A stretch of DNA of 8,880 nt from Aalborgiella sp031390045 (GTDB lineage: Bacteria > Pseudomonadota > Gammaproteobacteria > Burkholderiales > Burkholderiaceae_C), in the NCBI GenBank assembly GCA_031390045.1, contig JANMTB010000200.1, forward strand, positions 1 through 8,880. Direction: 5' to 3'. The translations under genes were made by a program, and so were the position numbers. This document shows, one piece after another, positions 1 through 5,857 of the stretch; position 1 is the stretch's first letter; every line of letters starts with the position of its first letter. The notes beneath the pieces are model-generated. The model worked only from the letters and a program-made list of their open reading frames with translations. It ran no database searches and was not told the origin of the DNA.

Positions 1-63
1 AACGAAGGTGTCTGCACGCCCGTTACTGGCAGATGTAGTTCGCGAACTATCTGCGCTTCAACA
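1..63. other. Left flank without an identifiable gene
   Basis: This short stretch lies beyond the stop codon of the dehydrogenase gene. Neither strand shows a start codon with a ribosome binding site. A plus-strand frame open from the left edge ends at a TAG at 79-81, inside the 3' end of the dehydrogenase gene. Its roughly 26 residues resemble nothing recognisable, so it is not called. The only structure seen is the inverted repeat at 29-54, listed separately. Confidence 0.5.
29..54. repeat. Imperfect inverted repeat downstream of the dehydrogenase gene
   Basis: The arms GCAGAT-AGTTCG and CGAACT-ATCTGC are fully complementary except for a two-base GT bulge in the left arm, and they meet at a central TCGCGA. 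It lies 10 bases beyond the dehydrogenase stop (minus strand). No T-run follows on either strand, so it is not a textbook rho-independent terminator. It could be an mRNA 3' stem, an operator for a gene outside the window, or chance. Confidence 0.4.
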
Positions 64-1200
64 TCACATCGAAGTTACTAGCAGCATCTCGTAGTCTTCA
101 GTTGTCGCAATCCGTGGATTTGTTTTGTGGCAATGGTCAGCCAGCGCGCCTTTGATGATGTTGGCGAACCAGTCGTGCTTTACACCCAAAGCATCCAAAC
201 CGGTAGGCAAACCTAGTCGCGCATTCATGTCTTTGATGGCGGAGGGAATGTCGCTGCCGGATGTCAAACCCATGGCCTGCGCCATGCGTTGCAAGCGGTG
301 CTCGTTTTGAATAGATGGCGCGGTTGCGTTGAAGCTAACAACAGCCGGTAAAAACATTGCGTTCAACGTGCCGTGGTGAAGCCCAGGGTTAACGCCGCCC
401 AAGCTGTGGCTCAGGCTATGTACACAGCCTAATCCTTTTTGAAAAGCCATCGCGCCCTGCATTGATGCGCTCATCATGTTCATGCGCGCATCAATGTCGT
501 TGCCGTTATTTGTCGCACGTTCGATGTTTGCCCACGCACGTGTTAAGCCGTCTAAGCCAATGCCATCAGCGGGCGGATTGAAAGCAGGAGCCATGAAGGT
601 TTCCATGCAATGCGCCACAGCATCCATGCCTGTTGCAGCCGTTAATTTTGCTGGTAAACCGAGGGTGAGTTCAGGGTCGCAAATAGCAGCTTTGGGCACC
701 AAATGACATGAGTGGAAGCCCAGCTTTCGGTGGTCATCCACAATCAAAATCGCGCCACGAGCCACTTCACTGCCCGTGCCACTGGTGGTGGGTACAGCGA
801 TTAATGGTGCTGCACGGTCTGTGATTAGCAAAGAGCCGCCTTCGATAGTTGCGTAGGTATTCAATGGACCTTCATGGGTCGCAGCAATTGCCACACCTTT
901 AGCGCAATCAATAGACGAGCCGCCACCCACAGCAATCAATCCATCACATTTATTGGTTTTGTAGCTGGCAGCAGCCGCGCGCACGGCAGCTTCTGTTGGG
1001 TTGGATGGCGTTTGGTCAAACACTGCTACCGTCATGCCTGACAGATTATCCAATGCCTTTTGCAGAATGCCCGCAGCTTTTACGCCTTGGTCGGTGATGA
1101 TGAGTGGACGGCTGATGCCTACACGCTCGCACTCTTGCTTTAGTAATTTGATAGCACCAGCTTCAAATTGAATGTGTGTGACGTAATAAATAAATGCCAT
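64..1200 (-). CDS. Iron-containing (group III) alcohol dehydrogenase
   Basis: Probable cytoplasmic NAD(P)-dependent alcohol dehydrogenase or aldehyde reductase of the metal-dependent group III family, 378 residues, normal family length. The N-terminal nucleotide-binding half carries GGGSSID (92-98) and TTSGTGSE (138-145). The C-terminal half carries the metal ligands by analogy with E. coli FucO: Asp193 and His197 in GMDAVAH, His261 in GCVHSLSH, and His275 in GLHHG. The start is ATG at 1200, preceded by AAGG; a longer frame from a TTG at 1215 would contain that ribosome binding site. It follows the second permease gene by 41 bp on the same strand with no visible terminator, so it is probably the last gene of the transporter operon within this window. 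The substrate cannot be read from the sequence. Members of this family act on diols, aldehydes, hydroxy acids or phosphonoacetaldehyde, and no step of selenoneine synthesis is known to need one. The family call is firm; the role is unknown. Confidence 0.9.
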   Translation of the reverse strand: MAFIYYVTHIQFEAGAIKLLKQECERVGISRPLIITDQGVKAAGILQKALDNLSGMTVAVFDQTPSNPTEAAVRAAAASYKTNKCDGLIAVGGGSSIDCAKGVAIAATHEGPLNTYATIEGGSLLITDRAAPLIAVPTTSGTGSEVARGAILIVDDHRKLGFHSCHLVPKAAICDPELTLGLPAKLTAATGMDAVAHCMETFMAPAFNPPADGIGLDGLTRAWANIERATNNGNDIDARMNMMSASMQGAMAFQKGLGCVHSLSHSLGGVNPGLHHGTLNAMFLPAVVSFNATAPSIQNEHRLQRMAQAMGLTSGSDIPSAIKDMNARLGLPTGLDALGVKHDWFANIIKGALADHCHKTNPRIATTEDYEMLLVTSM

Positions 1201-1204
1201 GAAA

Positions 1205-1211
1205 CTACCTT
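1205..1211 (-). promoter_or_regulatory. Ribosome binding site deciding the dehydrogenase start
   Basis: On the minus strand AAGGTAG precedes ATG at 1200, with the AAGG core seven bases from the start codon. It supports the ATG over the upstream in-frame TTG at 1215. Confidence 0.65.
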
Positions 1212-1241
1212 GCAAAAATTCTCATACGGTTTCTTATGATC

Positions 1242-2075
1242 TTAACGCACTAACCATTTTCTACTAGCATAGCTCAAAGCATCTACTAAAGCTACCAAGG
1301 CTAACATCGCCACCAAGATCGAAGAAGTTTTGCTCATTTGGAACAAGCCCATGTGGAAGGCCAGCATTTGACCTAGCCCGCCGCCGCCAACCACGCCGAG
1401 CACGGCCGCTGCGCGAATGTTGTTTTCCCAGCGGTAGAGTGTGTAACTCATAAGCTGGGGAATGATTTGCGGCAAAGTGGCATACCAAAAGATGCGACCT
1501 TCACCAACGCCGCGTGTGCGTAATGCGAATGCTGGTCCGGGTGGCGCGTTCTCGATGCTTTCGGCAAACAATCTGCCGAGCACACCAGTGGTGTGAAGGC
1601 CTAAGGCCAATGTGCCCGCAAAAGGGCCAAGACCAGCGGCTATTAACAGGAGGGCGGCCCATACCAATTCTGGAATGCTGCGTAATGCGTTGAGTAGCAA
1701 ACGCGCAGAACCTTTTAAATAGGCCTTGTCGCCCTCATGCGTTTTGCTGGCAGGGAGTGCAATAAGTAAGCCGAGGATGGCAGCGATGATCGTCCCTAGC
1801 AAAGACATAGCCAAAGTCTCAAGTGAAGCTACCCATAGCTTGGCAACAAATTTGCTAGAAAAATCCGGTGACATCAGCTCACCAATGAATTTGCCCATGA
1901 GCTTGGCAGACTCAAAGCTAAAGAGCTGTGCCCATTGCAGGTTCAAAGTCCAAAAACTGGCAATGGTTAAAACAAGCAGACCAAAAATAAACCAGCAAGC
2001 CTTGCAGCGTGCATCAAACAGCTTTGGGGGAAGTTTGTAAATCTCGTTGGCCGCTTCTTTGGTGAAACTGTTCAT
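1242..2075 (-). CDS. phnE: PhnE-type ABC transporter permease (second permease)
   Basis: Inner-membrane permease of the phosphonate-type (PhnE) ABC importer family, 277 residues. Hydrophobic segments are visible near residues 27-44, 84-108, 125-147, 150-165 and 250-268. The cytoplasmic coupling loop that contacts the ATPase lies around 183-237: it starts near RTRGVGEGR, continues through LPQIIPQL and YTLYRWENNIR, and ends in a glycine-rich GVVGGGGLGQ. The start chosen is ATG at 2075, not ATG at 2096, because a strong AAGGAG lies five bases upstream. That ATG overlaps the TGA of the preceding permease as ATGA, which implies translational coupling and 1:1 synthesis. The two permeases are clearly related but differ in sequence, so they probably form a heterodimer. 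The substrate is inferred from the binding protein (an oxyanion, possibly selenium), not from this gene. Confidence 0.88.
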   Translation of the reverse strand: MNSFTKEAANEIYKLPPKLFDARCKACWFIFGLLVLTIASFWTLNLQWAQLFSFESAKLMGKFIGELMSPDFSSKFVAKLWVASLETLAMSLLGTIIAAILGLLIALPASKTHEGDKAYLKGSARLLLNALRSIPELVWAALLLIAAGLGPFAGTLALGLHTTGVLGRLFAESIENAPPGPAFALRTRGVGEGRIFWYATLPQIIPQLMSYTLYRWENNIRAAAVLGVVGGGGLGQMLAFHMGLFQMSKTSSILVAMLALVALVDALSYASRKWLVR

Positions 2076-2911
2076 CCAAGCTCCTTCCGAAGCCATGAGC
2101 TTGCTTTGTCAGCTAACCAAACAAGCAGCATAAAGACCAGTAACAGCGTGGCCACTTCGCTGCCTTTGAACATCTTCATCGAATTGTCAAGTTGCTGCCC
2201 TAAGCCGCCCGCACCCACAAAGCCAAGTACCGCGCTGGAGCGAATCGCACATTCCCAGCGATAGACCGTGTAGCTTGTCAATTCGGCAGCATTCTGCGGC
2301 AGCAAGCCATAAAAGAATGCCTGCAAACGTCCGCCTCCGTTGCGCATCAGCGATTGCGTGGCATGCGCTTCGCCACTTTCCAAAATCTCGGTGTAAACCT
2401 TGCCCAGCATCCCCGCATACGTGAGCGCAATTGCCAATACGCCCGCCGTCGAACCCAAGCCCACCACGCGCACAAACACCAGTGCCCACACCAACTCAGG
2501 CACGCTGCGCAAAACAATCAGCAGCCAACGAATCGCTTGGCGTAAAACACTTGGCATCCAAGCCATCTTGCCCGAGAGCTGGGATACTGACATCGCTGAT
2601 GTGCCTAGCAGCGTGAGCGGAATAGCCAGCACCAACGCCAGCGCGATACCGGCCGTTGCCATGGCCACCGTGCGCCAGGTCTCGAAGGCGATGAGTTTTA
2701 AAAATTCTGTGTCGTGGGCTGGCGGGAAAAAATCGCTTAAAAAATTACCCATCACCTTGCGGCTTTCGGGATGCCAAAGCAGCCAAGGCTTGAATTCAGT
2801 GATCGCAAGCAACGGCCAAAGCAATAGCACAGCCGCCACCAGCCAGAAGACGCGGCCTTGCCAAGCCGGATCGCGCTGGGTAAGGGAAGCCAAAGGTAAA
2901 ACGGCGCTCAT
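2072..2911 (-). CDS. phnE: PhnE-type ABC transporter permease (first permease)
   Basis: Inner-membrane subunit of a PhnE-family ABC importer, 279 residues, normal length. A first membrane segment (about 20-38) is followed by a periplasmic stretch with FFPPAHDTEF (61-70). Further hydrophobic segments lie near 80-103, 125-150, 153-170 and 252-268. The coupling loop spans roughly 185-240, with LLPQNAAELTSYTVYRWE and the glycine-rich GFVGAGGLGQ (230-239), matching the same region of its neighbour. The start is ATG at 2911; only a weak AAAG precedes it. It lies 24 bp after the ATPase gene, and that gap holds a perfect 14-bp palindrome. Its TGA overlaps the start of the next permease. Together with the ATPase and binding protein it forms a complete importer. 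Paralogous permease pairs occur in phosphonate, phosphite and related oxyanion systems. Confidence 0.88.
   Translation of the reverse strand: MSAVLPLASLTQRDPAWQGRVFWLVAAVLLLWPLLAITEFKPWLLWHPESRKVMGNFLSDFFPPAHDTEFLKLIAFETWRTVAMATAGIALALVLAIPLTLLGTSAMSVSQLSGKMAWMPSVLRQAIRWLLIVLRSVPELVWALVFVRVVGLGSTAGVLAIALTYAGMLGKVYTEILESGEAHATQSLMRNGGGRLQAFFYGLLPQNAAELTSYTVYRWECAIRSSAVLGFVGAGGLGQQLDNSMKMFKGSEVATLLLVFMLLVWLADKASSWLRKELG
2081..2086 (-). promoter_or_regulatory. Strong ribosome binding site of the second permease
   Basis: AAGGAG on the minus strand, five bases before ATG 2075 and inside the 3' end of the first permease gene. It decides the start codon and supports the ATGA coupling. Confidence 0.75.
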
Positions 2912-2920
2912 CGCTTTAAT

Positions 2921-2934
2921 TCGATTTAAATCGA
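2921..2934. repeat. Perfect 14-bp palindrome in the phnC-phnE gap
   Basis: TCGATTTAAATCGA is a perfect palindrome filling most of the 24-bp gap between the ATPase and the first permease gene. It is too AT-rich and short to be a strong terminator. It could be a protein-binding site, an mRNA processing element that tunes expression within the operon, or chance. Confidence 0.45.
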
Positions 2935-2935
2935 T

Positions 2936-3775
2936 CTATCGGCAATGCATCACAGCAGGCTGGCCAGGTTGCACATGTTGCTCAGGAAACTCATTCACTG
3001 GTGCAGGGCCAAACAGCTCGATCTCATGCTGAGAGTACAGCATATTTAAATGCTCTCGTGTAACTTGCGCAGCGGGTAAATCAAAAGAGACCTTGCCATC
3101 ACGTAGACCCAAAATGCGCGGGAATGAGGCCAAGGCGCGCTCGACCTGATGCAAGCTGCAAACCAGCGTAGCGCCGCGCTCTCGCGAGCTGCGCGTGAGC
3201 ACCTCCAGCGCTTGCGTAGCGCGCGTGGGATCAAGCGCAGACAGAGGCTCATCAATCAACCAGAGCTTGGCATTCGATGCAAGTAGTCGAGCCAAACCGA
3301 CGCGCTGCCGCTCACCGCCGGAAAGGCGATCTACCCGCTCAAAAATCTTCTCATCCAGATCAAAAGCTTTCAAAGCATCGTGCGCCTTTGGAATTTCTAA
3401 GGGATAAAACAGGGAGCGCAGACTATGCACTAAACCCATCTGTGGCAAACGCCCAGCCAGTACCGAAGTGACAACCCGCTGGCGCGGCGGCAATGGTGGC
3501 ACTTGTGGTGCTAAAAAAAGCTGGCCGCGCAAAGTCTGCAAAACGGGGCGTGGCAGTTTCCAAGGATCTTGACCAGAGAGTGCCAATTGCCCGCTCGCAG
3601 GTTTCAAGGCACAGGCTACTGCATGCAAAAACGTCGTCTTACCTGCTCCCGAAGGCCCGATTACCGCCACTTGCTCTCCCTGTTGAATCAGTATCGTGGC
3701 ATCGCGCAACGCGGGCACAGAATCATCTTTAGCAGCAGGATGGCGAGCGCTTACATGTTGGAGTTGAATTTGCAA
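2936..3775 (-). CDS. phnC: PhnC-type ABC transporter ATP-binding protein
   Basis: Cytoplasmic ATPase subunit that powers the importer, 279 residues from the chosen start. All hallmarks are present (chosen-start numbering): Walker A GPSGAGKT (40-47), Q-loop glutamine in APQ (about 91), signature LSGGERQ (151-157), Walker B LWLIDE (171-176), D-loop SALD (179-182) and switch histidine in SLHQ (209). After the ATPase core (to about 235) there is a C-terminal tail of about 40 residues ending in CR. The start is uncertain. No ATG lies in the N-terminal region, and both candidates are TTG. TTG 3775 places the start just before the first beta strand and has AGG eight bases upstream. TTG 3817 would add 14 residues without a ribosome binding site. 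It follows the binding-protein gene and precedes the permeases on the same strand. The length and PhnE partners place it in the PhnC family; the substrate is set by the binding protein. Confidence 0.88.
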   Translation of the reverse strand: MQIQLQHVSARHPAAKDDSVPALRDATILIQQGEQVAVIGPSGAGKTTFLHAVACALKPASGQLALSGQDPWKLPRPVLQTLRGQLFLAPQVPPLPPRQRVVTSVLAGRLPQMGLVHSLRSLFYPLEIPKAHDALKAFDLDEKIFERVDRLSGGERQRVGLARLLASNAKLWLIDEPLSALDPTRATQALEVLTRSSRERGATLVCSLHQVERALASFPRILGLRDGKVSFDLPAAQVTREHLNMLYSQHEIELFGPAPVNEFPEQHVQPGQPAVMHCR

Positions 3776-3826
3776 ATCGGAAACCTGAGAAAACCTAAGA
3801 AAGACGGAAAAGAACAATAAACGCTA

Positions 3827-4702
3827 CTAAAGCAGACCGGCGCTCTTGGCAGCAGTTTCTAAGCCTTTGTAATTCTCGGGTTTAGTAGGCACATAGCGCG
3901 TGGCGCGGTTGAGTTGGAGAATTTCTTTGCCTTCTGCAGTATTGGCATTCAGATCTAAAAGCGCTTTGGTGATTTTTTCACGCAAAGCTGATGGCATGTC
4001 AGCATGCACGCTCCAGTTGTAATTGAAATACGGCGGTGTGGTGTAGAACACATTCACAGCAGCGGTATCCACCTTCTTTTCATCGACGAATTTTTTCCAA
4101 ACGGTCATATCCAGTGCAGCAGCTGCCACACGGCCACTGACCACGGAGGCAATCGTTGCGTCATGCGCGCCCGAGAAGGCCACACGTTTAAAATCTTTTT
4201 CAGGATCAATCTTTGCTTCGAGCAAGAAACTGCGAGGCATCAAATGACCCGATGTGCTGCTTTGTGAACCGAAGGAAATGTCTTTGCCCTTCATATCCGC
4301 CAAGGTTTTAATGCCCGAATCCTTTTTTGCAATGAAGACAGATTGAAAACGCGTATCTTCCTCGCGTTGGGCGATCGGAATGATCTTGCCGCCAGATCGC
4401 AAAGACGCTTGCACATGCGTAAAACCGCCAAACCATACCAAATCTACCCGTTTGTTTACCAGAGCTTCCACGGCAGCGGGGTAATCCGATACCGGTGTGA
4501 ATTCCACCTTCATTCCCAGTTGCTTTTCAAGATAGTTGGCCAGTGGCGTGAATTTACGGACTTGTTCGGTAGCGGCTTCTTCTGGAATGGTGGTGACTTT
4601 GAGAACAGCTTGGGCAAAAGCTGCGGCACTGAATGTAGCTACCAAGCCAACGGCTAGAGACCGCAAACCACGCGATACAGAGCTTGAAAGTTGAAAATAC
4701 AT
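3827..4702 (-). CDS. phnD: PhnD-family periplasmic binding protein, probable selenium oxyanion (selenate-type) ABC importer
   Basis: Secreted binding protein of the importer, 291 residues. Start is ATG 4702, backed by AAGAGGA upstream; in-frame ATGs at 4723 and 4732 lack a ribosome binding site and would lengthen the signal peptide unusually. The signal peptide has Arg11 and Arg14, a hydrophobic core (about 16-29), and cleavage after AFA (30) or AQA (32). The mature protein is of the PhnD type: DLVWFGGFT (87-95), SSTSGHLMPR (148-157) and FSGAHD (176-181) line the expected ligand cleft. SSTSGHLMPR, the FKRVAFSGAHD stretch and the TTPPY-FNYNW region match, from memory, the subfamily named 'putative selenate ABC transporter substrate-binding protein', known to co-occur with SelD. 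They differ from E. coli phosphonate PhnD. The selenoneine genes next door support a selenium substrate. Selenite, selenate or an organic selenium compound are all possible, and phosphonate or phosphite cannot be excluded. Confidence 0.87.
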   Translation of the reverse strand: MYFQLSSSVSRGLRSLAVGLVATFSAAAFAQAVLKVTTIPEEAATEQVRKFTPLANYLEKQLGMKVEFTPVSDYPAAVEALVNKRVDLVWFGGFTHVQASLRSGGKIIPIAQREEDTRFQSVFIAKKDSGIKTLADMKGKDISFGSQSSTSGHLMPRSFLLEAKIDPEKDFKRVAFSGAHDATIASVVSGRVAAAALDMTVWKKFVDEKKVDTAAVNVFYTTPPYFNYNWSVHADMPSALREKITKALLDLNANTAEGKEILQLNRATRYVPTKPENYKGLETAAKSAGLL

Positions 4703-4858
4703 GAAAATCCTCTTGAAAAACATACTAGTCATAAGATTAGACTCGAATTTCAACTTTCTTGCAGGCAAACAAGCTTTTTCCTTTACGTGTAAGAAGTGGG
4801 CTGTTAGCGCGACTGCTATAGTTAACTAAATATCCAAACATTACGATCATTTCAATTT
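4703..4858. promoter_or_regulatory. Divergent intergenic region between the importer operon and egtD
   Basis: These 156 bp must carry the promoters of both the importer operon (minus) and egtD (plus), since the genes diverge here and no other gap is large enough. On the plus strand TATAGT (4817-4822) is a plausible -10 hexamer, but no convincing -35 sits 17 bases upstream. It overlaps a perfect 10-bp palindrome TAGTTAACTA (4819-4828), which could be an operator. No convincing promoter was found for the minus strand. No riboswitch-like architecture was recognised. The region is the best place to look for a shared selenium-responsive control site. Confidence 0.45.
4708..4714 (-). promoter_or_regulatory. 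Ribosome binding site deciding the binding-protein start
   Basis: AAGAGGA on the minus strand, five bases before ATG 4702. It selects this start, and therefore a normal-length signal peptide, over the upstream in-frame ATGs. Confidence 0.75.
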
Positions 4859-5851
4859 ATGTCCGTCGCGATAGCTTCAAAAACCAGCCCTGAATTCATA
4901 CAACACTATGTTGAAAATCAAGCAGCAGTACGTGCAGAGTTGCAACAAGGCTTGCTCACTGCAAACGCCACCACCTCTCCCAAGTATTTGTACGATGCTT
5001 TAGGCTCACGCTTGTTTGAGGCCATCACCGAGCTACCCGAGTATTACCCTACCCGTGTGGAAGCATCGATTTTTGATCAATTCTTGTCCGACATGGCGCA
5101 AACTGCAGGGCTGGGTCACACCTTGATCGACTTGGGTGCCGGCAATTGCGAAAAAGCAGCACGCATGTTCGATGCGCTTCGCCCCGCCAAATACGTGGCG
5201 GTTGATATTTCTGTCGAATTTTTGAAGCAAGCACTAACCAGCTTACAACGCCAAAATCCTGATTTACCCATGCTAGGTCTAGGCATGGATTTTTCTTCTA
5301 ATTTGACCTTGCCTTCTGAGGTAGACACAGATACGGGTAAAGGTAAAGGAACTCGCTTATTTTTCTACCCCGGCAGCAGCATTGGCAACTTCACACCCGC
5401 TGATGCACTGCCTTTTTTGAAGCAAATCCACACGGCTTGCAACGGTCATGGCGGTTTGTTGATAGGCGTCGATTTAGTGAAATCCAGTACGGTGCTACAA
5501 GCTGCTTACGACGATTCATTGGGTGTCACCGCTGCTTTTAACCGCAATATGCTGCTGCACATCAATAAATTGCTGGGTAGCGATTTCAATATCAACCAAT
5601 GGCAGCATCGCGCCTTGTTCAACACCGAGTTATCACGCATAGAAATGCATTTAGACACCTTGCAAGACTTGACAGTTCGATGGCAAGGTGGTGAACGCAA
5701 GTTTGCCAAAGGTCAGGGTATTCACACTGAAAATTCGTACAAATACACGGTTGAATCGTTCACGCAGTTGCTCAAAAATGCAGGTTTTCTGGATGTGAAG
5801 CCTTGGCAAGATGCGAGTCAGCAGTTTTGTGTGCTTTGGGCGCAGGCTTAA
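4859..5851 (+). CDS. egtD: EgtD-type L-histidine N-alpha-methyltransferase (hercynine synthase)
   Basis: SAM-dependent enzyme that trimethylates the alpha-amino group of histidine to hercynine, the common precursor of ergothioneine and selenoneine; cytoplasmic. At 330 residues it has normal EgtD length. Family motifs occur in order: YDALGSRLFEAITELPEYYPTR (45-66), SAM motif DLGAGNCEKA (91-100), VAVDIS (113-118) with the acidic Asp116, FFYPGSSIGNF (168-178), GVDLVK (203-208), AFNRNML (226-232) and HTENSYKY (289-296), the region that binds the histidine carboxylate and amino group in studied EgtD proteins. No Shine-Dalgarno sequence precedes ATG 4859, yet the alignment starts well there and the next in-frame ATG is far inside the protein. 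It stands alone on the plus strand, divergent from the importer and tail-to-tail with senA six bp away. With senA and senB next to it and no egtA, egtC or egtE in the window, it most likely feeds hercynine to selenoneine synthesis. Confidence 0.93.
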   Translation: MSVAIASKTSPEFIQHYVENQAAVRAELQQGLLTANATTSPKYLYDALGSRLFEAITELPEYYPTRVEASIFDQFLSDMAQTAGLGHTLIDLGAGNCEKAARMFDALRPAKYVAVDISVEFLKQALTSLQRQNPDLPMLGLGMDFSSNLTLPSEVDTDTGKGKGTRLFFYPGSSIGNFTPADALPFLKQIHTACNGHGGLLIGVDLVKSSTVLQAAYDDSLGVTAAFNRNMLLHINKLLGSDFNINQWQHRALFNTELSRIEMHLDTLQDLTVRWQGGERKFAKGQGIHTENSYKYTVESFTQLLKNAGFLDVKPWQDASQQFCVLWAQA

Positions 5852-5857
5852 ATCTGA

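Noticed and set aside
29..54. Rho-independent terminator of the importer operon
   Set aside because: The stem is imperfect and no T-run follows on the minus strand, so it is recorded only as an inverted repeat.
2400..3032. A 210-codon open frame on the plus strand opposite the first permease gene and the end of the ATPase gene
   Set aside because: It lies entirely antisense to well-supported transporter genes, has low-complexity Ser/Thr/Gln-rich sequence with no domain, and no ribosome binding site; it is a by-product of codon bias on the other strand.
1242..4702. Phosphonate uptake and catabolism operon, with the iron dehydrogenase as a phosphonoacetaldehyde reductase
   Set aside because: No C-P lyase, phosphonatase or AEP transaminase gene is present and the binding-protein motifs and neighbours point to selenium; not fully excluded because the operon may continue past the left edge.
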